A DNA stretch of 64,000 nt. It comes from Branchiostoma floridae. Lineage: Eukaryota; Chordata; Leptocardii; Amphioxiformes; Branchiostomatidae. Shown here in pieces: positions 1 to 10,286 of this stretch; position 1 is the first letter of the stretch; every line of letters begins with the position of its first letter. The translations under genes and the position numbers were made by a program. The notes under the pieces are model-generated. The model searched no databases and had not been told where the DNA came from. It worked only from the letters and a program-made list of their open reading frames with translations. The stretch spans positions 1,393,489 through 1,457,488 of the forward strand of contig NC_049982.1 in the NCBI RefSeq assembly GCF_000003815.2, read 5' to 3'.

Positions 1-93
1 AGCCGTATGTTGAACTTAAACTCCTCTGCCGGCTAAACTCCTTCCCAAGCTTATGATACTATCTTATGCAATAGCAAGATTTGCTTGGAGATA
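1..93. mobile_element. Right end of a hAT-like MITE, cut by the window edge
   Basis: The sequence up to the motif TTGCTTGGAGATA matches, in reverse complement, the left half of the complete element at 21829-21999. Shared blocks include ACTCCTT, a GATACTATCTTATGC block and the terminal GCTTGGAGAT. The left half of this copy lies outside the window, so its target duplication cannot be tested. Family membership is clear from the alignment; the hAT assignment comes from the complete copies. Confidence 0.7.
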
Positions 94-1881
94 ACCATTT
101 ATCATCAATAAAAAGTTGTTTGTTTCATTGTCGAAAGGAACACAACTAACAAGTACCGGACGCATCAGAGTTAATTGATGGTCCTTTCCTTGATGAGGAA
201 GAATAATTAAAATCAAAGAAACATAACTCGAGTCCTTCACACGAGATGATGATGTGTCCTTCTCCTCAAAAGAACCTTCCTGTATCCTCCCACATCTGTT
301 GCCATGGTAACGTCACGTCGCATTAGAGACGATTAAGGGAAGCGTTCACGCTGGGATGATTGAGGACCAACGCGGGTCGCTAATTGCTCTTTACCGGACA
401 TCATTATCGCCGTGTGTCAGCGCGCGTGCCGACAACAAGGCTTCATCTGACGTCTGTTGGGGCGTCTTAAGTAAGGTTTTATAGTATCGCCGTCTGTTGA
501 GGAGGTCTAGTGTGAAGACTTCAATTCTTAAAGTTCTGGTACAAAGGCACCGGTGTGCCTGTTAGGCGATTTCATCAACATCTTGGGTTAAAGATTTAAA
601 AAATGCTTCTTGTCTTTATCAGAGGTCCTCCCAGTGCGCTTTGTTCTGTTCTTTGTTCTGGTGCTTTCAACAAGCCGAGAGGGACTTGTGAGGACTACAA
701 GGCTTCGGTCTCTTCTAGTAAGTGTCACATTGATTCAGACACTTCAACGTCAAAACGGCGTTCTAAAATCTTCACTCTGCTCGTTATGATCTTTCCATTG
801 TAATTAAATAGGCGAGTGGGTGTTTGTTTGCTAATATGAACGAAAATTGTTAATTTATCTTGCTCCTTTGTATCGGTATGGTACTGCTAACTTAACGAAA
901 GTAGAAAAGGAAGGTTAAGGGATAAATGTATCGGTCACATTTTGTGTGCAGATTATATATGTGTTTATTGCAAACTATTGCCAGAGGGCCAATTGCAGGT
1001 ACAAACAACATGTAAAATAAGGGAAATACAAAGGTGCTATGAACAACATTCTATGACTGTGCTATGCTACTGAAGTGTACATTAATCGGAGTTCAGCAAA
1101 ACCTTGCATATTGGGCGTTTCTTGTAGCCAAACACGACTGTCGGTTTAACCTAACGGAAGAACTTAATCGTAGCGTGTACTAGCAAATATAACCAAAATG
1201 TATCTATTGTCTGATATAGCACACCAATTATTTCTGTTAGTTGTTTACGGTTTTATGATTTCCTTAGAGTAGCTCCGCCACTATTACTATAAAGAAGTGT
1301 CATTGTATCTCAAAATGGCTGTTATAATAATGAGTGGTCCTTGAAAAGGTGATGAGGGCCTGATGCCGACTTCTATCTAACGCTTAATTTGATCCTTTAA
1401 ACACAAAACAAAGAATTATGAACAGGAAGAATAGTTTGACTGGTAACTGGTCATTCTTTTTAAGGTTATACCAAACAGTTAACAATGGAAGACCTGACCA
1501 CACAGTGTTGTCATTGCACGTGTGTGGCTTTAACGGTCAATGGTTTAATATGGCAAAATTAATACACTCGTTATGGGAGATGACAACCTCTTATTATCCT
1601 TATTATATGTCTTTGTTGTACAACATGCATAGATAGGAACATGTACAATTAATCCCAAGTGGCATTGCACTTGATGAAATGCTACTCACTTTCTCTTCAT
1701 AATAACGAGTGATCCTTGACAAGATGACGCTGGACCTACCGAGTTGTAATACTTTGTTTCCAAAACCACTTATTTTATAGTCTTTAAAACACAAAAACAT
1801 CACATCTATAACAATAGCCTCACCAACAGAAATTTCAGTCGAGGCATTAACATTTTTTGTTTGTTTTAACCTTTGTTTATA
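94..1881. other. Unassigned non-coding stretch with one diverged direct repeat
   Basis: No gene seen. The part at 300-480 is relatively rich in CpG and could be regulatory. A diverged direct repeat sits at about 1324-1407 and 1699-1797: both start near AATAAYGAGTGRTCCTTGA, continue through GATGASG and end near a TTTAAAACACAAAA-like block, about 373 bp apart. The remainder is AT-rich and carries no recognised element. Confidence 0.4.
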
Positions 1882-2725
1882 CTTAAGAAGCTCCGTTTGT
1901 CATCGAGAACATTAGAGAAAAAGGTACGAGTTAGAAGAAACGTATAAACATATTACACCATTTAAAGTCCTGATAAATGCATACACATATTATTACACAC
2001 AAGTGGCACAAAGTACAAAAATGTGTGAAAGTTTATATATATATATGGTCCGTGTATGTTCTTATGTGTAATTTCTGATACTTTGAGAGTCTTGATTGTG
2101 GCCGTGCGTGTGTCTGGTGGTAAAGACTACTGTTGCAAACTGTCCTGTTCCTGTTCTCCTGATGTCCACTGCGGCGCGGCATATAGAAGGTCGTTAAAAG
2201 CCAGATAAATGTATACATATATTATTACACACAAGTGGCAAAAAGTACAAAAATGTGTGAAAGCTGGTATATATATATATATGGTCCGTGTATGTTCTTA
2301 TTTGTCATTTCTGATACTTTGAGAGTCTACATTGAGGCCGTGCGTGTGTGTTTTGGTAGACAACCTGCAAACTGTCCTGTTCCTGTTCTCCTGACGTCCA
2401 CTGCTGTTTTGCCGCATAGAGAAGGTCGTTCAAAGCCTGTCCGTTTGTCATTGAGAGCATTAGAGAAGAGGTATACGCTAGAAGAAACACAGATGCATAC
2501 TACGCCATTTAAAGTCCTGATAAACGTATACACATATTATTACACATATTATTAAGTGGTACAAAACACATAAATGATTGAAAGCTGGTATACAGTTCAT
2601 GTAAGTTCGTATTGGTCATTTCTGATAGTCAGGTGGTAAACAACTTACAACCTCTCCTGTTCCTGTACTCCTGACGTCCGCTGCTGTTCTGCGGCGCGGC
2701 ATATAGAAGGTCGTTAAAAGCCAGT
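1882..2725. repeat. Three degenerate tandem copies of a roughly 300-bp unit
   Basis: The copies run about 1882-2206, 2207-2516 and 2517-2725. Landmarks recur in order: a CATTTAAAGTCCTGATAAA block, TATTATTACACA, an ATGTGTGAAAGCTGGTATAT block with a short TA run, GGCCGTGCGTGTGT, a TGTCCTGTTCCTGTTCTCCT block and AGAAGGTCGTTMAAAGCC. The last copy is shortest and most diverged. Open frames across it (for example 2235-2555) arise from the repeat and have no protein-like features. Confidence 0.8.
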
Positions 2726-2739
2726 TCCCATTAAACTTT

Positions 2740-2964
2740 TGGCTTGATTGACAGCTGCTGTAATCGCTAACGAAGCGATCCCGCCCAATTACTTAACCAG
2801 GCTAATTAAAAGCGTTTCACGAGTGAGTACAAGTCCCCTGGGAGCCCCCCGGACAGCTCCAGACCAGGCAGGCTGCACGTACGCGTCTGCTCGAGACTGT
2901 TATACTCCGTCTGTAGCGGGCCGGTCCTGTTCCTGCTACTCCGCCTGGTAACTTCGCTTCTCAG
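2740..2964 (+). other. GC-rich block ending in a consensus splice donor (candidate exon or CNE)
   Basis: The block begins with homeodomain-type AATTA motifs (CCAATTACTTAACC, GGCTAATTAAAAG) and becomes GC-rich. It ends CTTCTCAG|GTGAGTAAC, a perfect CAG|GTGAGT donor at 2964/2965. No acceptor or start codon stands out, so a first non-coding exon on the + strand is possible. The donor-like region is partly duplicated about 190 bp downstream, which weakens the exon reading. Confidence 0.25.
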
Positions 2965-3210
2965 GTGAGTAACTCCTGTAACAGGTGTTCAACTGTTTAC
3001 CATGTAGTAAAATGGTTATGCTATACTTTTTAATAGTAAAAGATGTTTTTTTTTTATTGTTTGTACACTAATGTACGTATATACGTGTTTGTATGTTTGA
3101 CTTTGTAATGCTGTTCAACATGAACAAACGCCTGGTAACATCGCGCCTGGCATCTTTTTAGGTGGGTAACTCCTGTAACAGATGGTTCAACAGTTTGCTA
3201 TGTAGTTAGA
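2944..3210. repeat. Direct duplication containing splice-donor-like motifs
   Basis: A segment at about 2944-3012 recurs at about 3132-3210. Both contain CTGGTAACWTCGC, then GGTGRGTAACTCCTGTAACAG, then TTCAACWGTTT and CATGTAGT or TATGTAGT. The second copy has GGTGGGTAAC where the first has the canonical GGTGAGTAAC. A weaker third echo (AACCATGTAGTGAAATAGTTACG) follows near 3450. Confidence 0.65.
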
Positions 3211-3539
3211 TATTTTCACTGCGCACATGCCTTATCAAAGTTTTCAAGTGCCCCATGTGCCATTAGCTGAGCTTCGGATGTGTTTTATTAGCCGCTGTCT
3301 AAACGTCTTGGATGTACTCACAGTTTGTAACTCACGTGCTTGTCGGTTCAATGTGTAATGTGTAAAAGGTACGTTTGAGTCATGTACATGTTTATTTATG
3401 TGTTTGAAAATCAACTTGAACAAATGGTTAGCCACTCTGCTCGCCACCTAACCATGTAGTGAAATAGTTACGTCCTACTGAAAACTATACCACGAGTTAG
3501 TAAGTGTAAAGTACACTTATACGTTCTTTGCAAAATATA

Positions 3540-3592
3540 ATTTCAACCCTTTATTTTTATTTTTTATTTTATTTTCTATTTTATATTCATGG
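3540..3592. repeat. T-rich simple sequence, TTTTA-type
   Basis: A low-complexity run of TTTTTATTTT units precedes the first copy of the 547-bp array. It has no coding potential. Confidence 0.7.
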
Positions 3593-5695
3593 ATGACTTT
3601 GTCCTCAAGATGTTCACAGGGAAGACACACCCAGCGTGACCAGTCTCAGGGCGGGCGCGTTTTTTTTTTTTAATTTTTATTTATTTATTTATTCAACATC
3701 AAAGTACAAAACAGGACAGAGAGGTAATACACTCTAGCAGTACGCTAATATTCACATCACCTCTCAAAAAAAGATAACTGACAAGAACAAATAAATGACA
3801 ATATCAAAACAAACAGTTCACAGCTATTTACATATAAGTCAGGTTACAAGGTAGTTGCAAAACGTTTCGTACGTACAATGTATAGCCACTCTCTTAACTG
3901 TAAGATACTGCAGTTTGTAGAATGTGACAGGAAAGGTGAACCCCTTAAAAGTAGATGGATACGGGCTGATTCGGATAAACTATTGAAGTCAAGAGTATTG
4001 CCTAGCAGGTTCTGTAGATTGCCGAAAAAATTAATTCTGTATTGTTGATATGTACAGGCGGGGCGCGTTCATGCTCGGTTTTGTCCCGGTATGAACTTTT
4101 CTGCGCCTCATTAGTCTTGAAGAAGTTAATTTTGCCGTCTTCAGCCATGCTTGCGTTCTGCTGCGTGACGCGTTAGACCTTATCACTTAAGCACATCGGC
4201 GGACTAACGGGTCAACAATGGACCCTGGCGAACTGTCGCAGTTTAATTGATTGGTTTTAAGATAAACCATTCACTTTTTATGATACGATTTTACACTTCG
4301 TTTTCTTTTTAATCTGTATGCTTTATTTTTAGCTGGATGGTTTGTTTTAAGGTCAGTTTTACACCTTAGCTTTTTTTGCCTGTTTGTTTATACGTCATAA
4401 TTGTCTGTTACCAAGAAGGCTAATTTGTTATACAATCATGTCATCATCAGCATAAAACATGACAGAAATCAGTTTTACACCTTAGCTTTTTTTGCCTGTT
4501 TTGTATTTAAAAATACGTCATGCACATCGTTGTCTGTTGCCAAGAAGGCAGATTTGTAATACAATCATGTCATCATCATCATAAAACATGACAGAAACTC
4601 TTAAATCACCAAAAAGTAATAGCTCAACGTGACTTAACAAATTTCGCCCATTTACAGTAAAAGTATAGCACTGTGATGGCGTCTGAAATGTCTGCCTGTT
4701 TCTAAGATTCATAAAAATGTTCGCAGCGACACCTTCAGCCGGGCCAGTCGCACGTTGTTCGGTTCTGTCCCGCTCTGAGCTTTTCCTATTCTTCACTAGT
4801 CGGTAAGAAGTCAGTCTGCAGTCATGCTTGCGTTCTGCTGCGTGACGTGTTAGAGCTTATCACTTAAACACATCGGCGGACTAACGGGTCAACAATGGAC
4901 CCTGGCGAACTGTCGGAGTTTGAGTGATTGGTTTTAAGATAAACCATTAACTTTTTATGATACGATTTTACAATTCGTTTTCTTTTTAATCTGTACGTTA
5001 TTTTTAGCTGGATGGGTTGTTTTAAGGTCAGTTTTACACCTTAGCTTTTTTTTGCTTGTTTGCTGATACGTCATGCGCATCGTCTGTTGCCAAGAAGGCT
5101 GATTTGTTATACAATCATGTCATCATCAGGATAAAACATGACAGAAACTCTTAAATCATAAAAAAATAATAATTCAACGTGACTTGACAAATTTTCGTCC
5201 AGAAAAATAAAATAGCACTGAAATGGCGTCTGAAATGTCTGTCTGTTTCTAAGATTCATAAAAATGTTCGCAGTGACACCTTCAGCCGGGCCAGTCGCAG
5301 GTTGTTCGGTTCTGTCCCGCTCTGAGCTTTTCCCACTCTTCACTAGTCGGTAAGAAGTCAGTCTTCAGTCATGCTTGCGTTCTGCTGCGTGACGTGTTAG
5401 ACCTTATCACTTAAACACATCGGCGGACTAACGGTCCAACAATGGACCCTGGCGAACTGTCGGAGTTTGATTGATTGGTTTTAAGATAAACCATTCACTT
5501 TTTATGATACAATTTTACACTTCATTTTTTTAAATTTTGTATGTTATTTTTAGCTGCAGCTGGATGAGGTGTTTTCAGGTCAGTTGTACAACTGTAGTTT
5601 TGGCTGTTTGCTTATACTTCATGCACAGCGTCCTTCGTTGCCAAGAAGGCTACTTTGGTTATAGAATTATGTCATCATCAAATAACATTATGTAT
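3593..5695. repeat. Tandem array of about three 547-bp units, interrupted by a LINE
   Basis: The landmark CATGCTTGCGTTCTGCTGCG recurs at 4146, 4823 and 5370. Other shared blocks are CACATCGGCGGACTAACGG, GGACCCTGGCGAACTGTCG, TTGGTTTTAAGATAAACCAT and a TCATGTCATCATCA block. The first interval is longer (677 bp rather than 547), mainly because a segment of about 116 bp starting TCAGTTTTACACC is duplicated at 4353 and 4469. Upstream sequence at 3593-3660 plus 4057-4140 aligns loosely to the GTTCTGTCCCGCTCTGAGC region of later copies, so the array began before the LINE insertion. Minus-strand open frames of 92 and 78 codons are homologous array copies, not genes. Confidence 0.8.
3661..4056 (-). 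mobile_element. 5'-truncated LINE (non-LTR retrotransposon) 3' end
   Basis: Read on the minus strand, an open frame enters at the truncation point near 4056 and runs to a TAA at 3844-3846. It includes SLSESARIHLLLRGSPFLSH followed by a basic REWLYIVRTKRF tail, the style of a reverse transcriptase polyprotein C-terminus. A 3' UTR follows, then an AATAAATAAATAAATAAAAA-type tail, seen on + as (TTTA)n after a T run. The insertion is bracketed by a near-identical target duplication: GGCGGGCGCGTT at 3650-3661 and GGCGGGGCGCGTT at 4057-4069, one G different. It lies inside the first unit of the 547-bp array. The clade is not determined. Low-complexity tail and duplication together make retrotransposition very likely. 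Confidence 0.75.
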
Positions 5696-6103
5696 CAATA
5701 CATTGGGAGGCAATGACATACCCGCACATGGTTTAGCAAAAACGATATTAGATTAGATGTAATTTGTAGGGGTCATCTCAGAACGATTCATATAGCAGCG
5801 ACGTTTGCGTGATCACGGTATCCACGCTTTGTAGATGCTGATTAATTCTCTAGTTTGCGTGTTTGGAAATATTTTCTGCAAAGAAAAAGCAGAAACTAAG
5901 GAAACAGGAATGGATCAAGAGAGATGACTTGTTGATGGGAATGTGAAAAACGACCGACAGCTAATAAGAGATAATGAAGAACAATAAAGAACCACACCAG
6001 TGCGTGCTGTGAGTGTGATCTTCATGGGGACATGTTTCGTTAACCATTCCATACACTGCGTAAACAACCACTTCTCAACTTCAAATACAGTGCTGTTTTC
6101 ATT
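5696..6103. other. Unassigned non-coding sequence
   Basis: No repeat, RNA gene or coding signal recognised between the end of the tandem array and the MITE at 6104. Short minus-strand open frames here run into the MITE terminal repeat and are not genes. Confidence 0.4.
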
Positions 6104-6334
6104 TTCATATCTACTCTCCAAGCAGAGGTTAGGCTCCGACTGTTTTCTAACGTTTTTGTAGTCGTTTTTATCGGGCTTTCTATTTTGTCATTTTTCTCGA
6201 AGTACGCCAGCCAAACACTAAACTTGGGTCTTGACACAGCAAGATAGAATACAAAAGAGAAAGCCAAACGACTAAAAAAAAAAACGTTAAAAAACAGCCG
6301 GAGCCTAACCTCTGCTTGGAGAGTAGTTCATATC
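6104..6334. mobile_element. Complete hAT-like MITE with 48-bp inverted repeats and TTCATATC duplication
   Basis: Termini at 6111 and 6326 are inverted repeats of about 48 bp with only two mismatches. They begin CTACTCTCCAAGCAGAGGTT, continue AGGCTCCG and run to TAACGTTTTT. The flanks carry TTCATATC at 6104-6111 and 6327-6334; the terminal C is ambiguous, so the duplication is 7 or 8 bp, and 8 bp fits the hAT superfamily. The interior holds no transposase frame. The internal motif CGAAGTACGCCAGCCAA recurs in the fragment at 30392. Confidence 0.88.
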
Positions 6335-7421
6335 AACATCACAAACATGTACAAACATATGGTAGCAGCTACACAGCGATCACCCACTGCCGAGAGGCGG
6401 TGTCCGGGGCCCGTCCTTGGTCCTGAAACGGTGTCCTCTTGGAATCATAGGTTTGAGTCTGAAACAGGTGGTGTTATTAGTGCCGTTATGAGAGGCGAGG
6501 TGTGTCTTTTTTTGTTGCAATCATTACGTAATGTACTAGTCTATGTTCTTTGTTTACTTTTTTCAGTGAGTAAAATGAATATTGAAAATATCATCTTGAT
6601 CAAGTGAGGCGGTGTTTATGAAATCTGTGGTTTATGAATAGTCGTATTACTATATATAATTGTTATGCGTTACCTCTAATATACGTACCACTCTCATTTT
6701 AATGGTTTATCGTTGTATCATCATGGTAAATATGACGACTATTAGCCTGGAATTGAACATTATCAGATTTTCAATATTCATGGTTCTTCAGTGTATACGT
6801 ACGTAGTTCCTTCTGTTCCCAAGGCGTTGTCACTCTCATATGAGAACCCCTCCCTTGCCCCGCTCCAGTCTCTTCCTTCGATTACTGCCCTAAAATTAGT
6901 CAACTAGCATTTTTCTTCTTCCATGGTGCTATTTGTCAGCTCCTGCTAGACAACCGGAGGGTGCGAACAAGGTTTATCGTATTTTCAGACCACTGCCCTA
7001 GTCGCTTCCCCATGTTGACATATCTTACTAGTATTTAATTACAATTGCCGTCTTGGTGGTCTGTGTTCACCCTCGGGTCTTCTGCCCAGGTTAGATTACA
7101 CAGCTAGGCACCTGTCATCAGGCTTAGTAACTTTCTGACAAATTTTTTGTACAATATTTCCAAGCTGTGTAAGGTCTTATGAAACATTTCCTTGTATATG
7201 CGATGAGGAACCAAGGGCCAGATCTCATACAACGGCATCCAAACTAACAAAGAAAGGGTCAGACACGTTAATCGTTGTTTTCAGCGAGGCTAGAACAAAG
7301 CTAAACGTTACAAGATAACTGCATTATTCTCGTGACTGTTCGAAGAATGGTCTTTATTTTTTCCCAGTATGTCAGACGAGGAAGGGGCGTCGCCGTCAAG
7401 AGCAAACACGACAGCGTGTGT
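6335..7421. other. Unassigned non-coding sequence
   Basis: No gene recognised. A GC-richer patch at 6378-6470 contains GCCGAGAGGCGG and GGTTTGAGTCT, which loosely resemble the A and B boxes of a serine-type tRNA but do not fold as one. A stretch at 6840-7000 is pyrimidine-rich. A strong acceptor-like tract ending TTTTTTCAG occurs at about 6566 without a matching downstream donor. Confidence 0.35.
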
Positions 7422-7562
7422 CCTTTTCCACTTGTTTGGCGCTCCCGCCGCGCTCTCTCTGCGATCTCTCAACGAATTGCGTTATTTGGCAAAAACGAAT
7501 GTCTTACGCTTTGTGTGTTTTGTTGTCTTTTCCGTCACACTTTTATATTTTGTATGATATAA
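7422..7562. mobile_element. MITE family C, truncated copy
   Basis: It starts CCTTTTCCACTTGTTTGGCG, continues CCGCGCTCTCTCTGCGATCT and CAACGAATTG, then the family core TTTTGTTGTCTTTTCCGTCA followed by CACTTTTATATTTTGTATGATATA. The right terminal repeat present in the copy at 28489-28729 is missing. The short open frame here is a by-product of the element. Confidence 0.75.
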
Positions 7563-7802
7563 ATTTTATTTAACAACACAAATTTATCCAAGATAGGTTA
7601 GTCGTTAGATAATAACAAAAACCCATGCAGTCTGCTAAAACCAATGTAGAAATAGCAACAAGAAAGTTCCCTTAGCCAACCCCAGTTTTGGGAGCAGTTC
7701 CCACTGACAATGTTTTTCCCGATGATATGTAGCCGTGTGGTGTGATCAGTGGGCATTTCCACAAGGCACAAGGCACAATGAATCTAAAGTTTGGTTTCTC
7801 AT

Positions 7803-7808
7803 TCTCAT

Positions 7809-7842
<34 letters not shown>

Positions 7843-7878
7843 TCTCTCTGTTTCTCTGTCTCTCTGTCTCTCTCTCTG
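7803..7878. repeat. (CT)n microsatellite leading into an assembly gap
   Basis: A polypyrimidine run of CT repeats with occasional TGTCT and GTTT interruptions directly abuts the gap. The repeat is probably the reason the assembly broke. Confidence 0.9.
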
Positions 7879-7978
7879 NNNNNNNNNNNNNNNNNNNNNN
7901 NNNNNNNNNNNNNNNNNNNNNNNNNNNNNNNNNNNNNNNNNNNNNNNNNNNNNNNNNNNNNNNNNNNNNNNNNNNNNN
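7879..7978. other. Assembly gap of exactly 100 N
   Basis: The round length indicates a placeholder of unknown true size. Any frame reported through it is artificial. Confidence 0.98.
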
Positions 7979-8274
7979 AGTTTTTTATGAAGTTAGTTTA
8001 TATATCTATCTTAATACACTAATCTAAATCCTAAGCCATGGTAACTTCTACCTCTGTACCCAGGACAACTTTTACTATCAATTTTAGTATTTCCAGTACT
8101 GAAGTTTAGTATAGTATTTGTTCGCACCAAACACAACATTTTAAGCCGTGTTTATCCCCGTGACACGACTATCAGCCGGCGCAGTCCTGACAAATCCCGG
8201 CCATGGTTCGGGGATCCCCGGGCCACACCGGCCGCACAAAGCGGCTGTTGTCGGCTTACCCTTCCGCCCGAGGC

Positions 8275-8725
8275 ACTGAGGCCCGCCCGGCCAGAGATGC
8301 CGCCTTTTTACCAGGACGGCGCTCTCGCCGCGCTCTCTCTGCGACCTCAACTTTGACAGATCGCTCAACGAATTGTATAAAAAAAAAGAAACGAATCTTT
8401 GTACGAAACTTTGTTCATTCCTTGACAAAAACTGGTGCTGTTCAGTCGAAAATTTGGGTGAGTCCAATGTTTGTATTGTATATTAGAGTTTAACTATTAG
8501 AGTTTAAGTATTCAATGATAATCTCTGTACACTTCGTGTGTTTTGTAGTCTCTTCAGTCACACTTCAACATTCTGTATGATATACTAGTACCCAGTGTGA
8601 AAGCGAAGGTTACACATATATCCTATTGAGGTCGCAGTGAGAGCGCAGCGCGATCGCCGTCTAGTGGAAAGGCGGGCTTATGCTCCACTCGCCTGAGGCG
8701 GTCCCGCCCGGCCAGAGATGCCGCG
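8275..8725. repeat. Direct repeats flanking a MITE family C copy
   Basis: The block CGCCCGGCCAGAGATGCCGC occurs at about 8284-8303 and again at about 8707-8726, preceded in both by a CTGAGGC-like stretch. These copies bracket the MITE at 8303-8676. They are far longer than any DNA-transposon target duplication, so they more likely belong to a larger host repeat or to a duplication involving the MITE. Confidence 0.6.
8303..8676. mobile_element. MITE family C, full-length copy with an internal extra segment
   Basis: The left terminus reads ACCAGGACGGCGCTCTCGCC then CGCGCTCTCTCTGCGACCTC. The right terminus is GAGGTCGCAGTGAGAGCGCA then GCGCGATCGCCGTCTAGTGG. The family core with TCAGTCACACTT and TGTATGATATAC lies between. 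Compared with the 241-bp copy at 28489, about 120 bp of extra sequence sits near 8400-8530 and includes a short duplication, TTAGAGTTTAA, twice. No transposase frame is present. Confidence 0.82.
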
Positions 8726-8729
8726 ATAG

Positions 8730-8900
8730 GCAGCCATTGTCGCCGCGATCCCATCGGAATTTTAATTGCGACTTTAAACAAGTTGTTGTCAATCGGCGGC
8801 GCGGCGTGAGGTCAGAGGTCAGCACAGGTAGACGTGCACCTGTGTGGTTATCACCTGAGACAGACCGGTGAGGTGGGTCGGTAATTTTACATGACTCAGC
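8730..8900. promoter_or_regulatory. Candidate regulatory element with a perfect DR1 nuclear-receptor site
   Basis: Positions 8809-8821 read AGGTCAGAGGTCA, two consensus half-sites spaced by one base. This DR1 arrangement is bound by RXR, HNF4 and COUP-TF type receptors. Nearby are a CAGGT/ACCTG pair (8827-8840) and AATCGGCGGCGCGGCG. Context is non-repetitive and GC-rich. Function is inferred from motif content only. Confidence 0.3.
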
Positions 8901-9128
8901 AGAAGTGTAGCGAATGCAGGACTGCACAGATAGTCAGTTATGCACCCATATGGTAACGATCCCTATTCTTCTTGAGTCTGACCATAAAATAGAAGTCTAC
9001 TTAACCACAAAATTAAAAGGTTCGCTTCAATGTGAAAGCAACCACGGGATGTAGCATTGTCACTTTCAAGATTTGGTGAATAAACTGTCACTATGCCAAC
9101 ATGAAATAACATTATACCAGAACATCAC

Positions 9129-9185
9129 ATGAATGAATGAAGACCTTCATTGTACGATTCTGCTCTTACAAACTAAGTAGGTTAA
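9129..9185 (-). mobile_element. LINE 3' tail fragment, minus strand
   Basis: On the minus strand this reads CTTAGTTTGTAAGAGCAGAA, a GTACAATGAAGGTCT block and a (TTCA)n tail. It matches the + strand copy at 11435-11514 and the longer copy at 13382. The upstream extent (toward higher coordinates) is not delimited. The TGAA/TTCA tail is typical of L2/CR1-like elements, which is recalled family knowledge and was not checked. Confidence 0.65.
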
Positions 9186-9259
9186 GATAATAAAATTCAG
9201 TTAAAATAGTTCGAAATAATCCATCATTAAATGACATGCTAGATCCAATATGTTGATTT

Positions 9260-9375
9260 ATTCATACCGATAGATATTTATACATGTCTGTTTAGTTGTA
9301 CTGTAAGCAGTTGTTAATTGTTATAGACCTTACGAGAGTCGCTGTACTTTTGTCGTGTCAATAAAGATGTTCGTA
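9260..9375 (+). repeat. Possible retroelement 3' end with AATAAA
   Basis: The sequence around TGTCGTGTCAATAAAGATGT has a polyadenylation signal and the look of a retroelement or transcript 3' end. No tail or target duplication was resolved, so this is tentative. Confidence 0.25.
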
Positions 9376-9688
9376 TATTGTTATAGCTAACTTTCCACTG
9401 ACTTGAGAGTTGATTCTAAACACATCACAGTTTTTGGTTCATGGTTTGCCATGACTGATGTCTGTTATTTTCTGACCAGTCGATTGCGTATTTTGCACAG
9501 TCAGCATATTCACACTGAGAGGTTCCTACTGTATTTGATCACGATGATAACACGTCTCACTCCACAATAGTGTGTGAGTCTGTTTCCCGTTATTCCGTCC
9601 CGGGGCGCACAGATAACCAGGCGCGCGGCATTGTCCCCGGTCTTCACATACTCCTGCGTTCCCGCCCCACTCCGTCCCGTCTCCCGGA

Positions 9689-9758
9689 TATTATCGGCAC
9701 ATCTCGGCGATTATCGGCACATCTCGGCGATTATCGGCAAATCTCGGCGATTATCTGT
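9689..9758. repeat. Minisatellite, 20-bp unit, about 3.5 copies
   Basis: The unit ATTATCGGCACATCTCGGCG is repeated with single-base changes (CAAATCTCGG in the third copy, CTGTAATTCTCG in the last). It sits inside a CpG-rich stretch (9590-9860) that could be regulatory. Confidence 0.88.
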
Positions 9759-9869
9759 AATTCTCGCGAAGCGTGTTGCGGACGAGCGGTTATCTTTTGT
9801 TGTAAGTCTTCAGGCGGATTTTGGGATCTTCCCTAAACCCTGCGTGAAGCGTACTCCGACGTTAAATTG

Positions 9870-10186
9870 AATTAACTGTATAATTAGCCCGGGGAATGGA
9901 ACGTTGGTTTGCTACAATTTTTATTTTACTCTTCACCATTTTCTTTCTGCTTTCTGAGAGCATAGTGCTAGTTATTGCTATTGTTTTATTTGTTCGTCTT
10001 GTTTTGTCTCTCTCGACCAGCTTGATTGATTATCATTTTCAAAAACAAAAGGCACAGTTTCTGGCGTGTATACGAATATACCTTTGCTATGCCATTTCAA
10101 AGAACTATTTCTTTTTATTTCCAAGTGTGTGCATAACATATACCCATCCTCGCCATTTAAGTTTCTTGCTTCGTGCATTGCTAGCG
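9870..10186. other. T-rich unassigned sequence before a gap
   Basis: An open frame starting at 9896 is hydrophobic because the strand is T-rich, then runs into Ns. It has no domain signature and is not called as a gene. Confidence 0.35.
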
Positions 10187-10286
10187 NNNNNNNNNNNNNN
10201 NNNNNNNNNNNNNNNNNNNNNNNNNNNNNNNNNNNNNNNNNNNNNNNNNNNNNNNNNNNNNNNNNNNNNNNNNNNNNNNNNNNNNN
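10187..10286. other. Assembly gap of exactly 100 N
   Basis: Placeholder-length gap. The sequence just after it includes an 11-base C run near 10320-10330. Confidence 0.98.

Noticed and set aside
6378-6470. Possible tRNA (GCCGAGAGGCGG and GGTTTGAGTCT)
   Set aside because: No acceptor, D or anticodon stem can be formed; box matches are weak.
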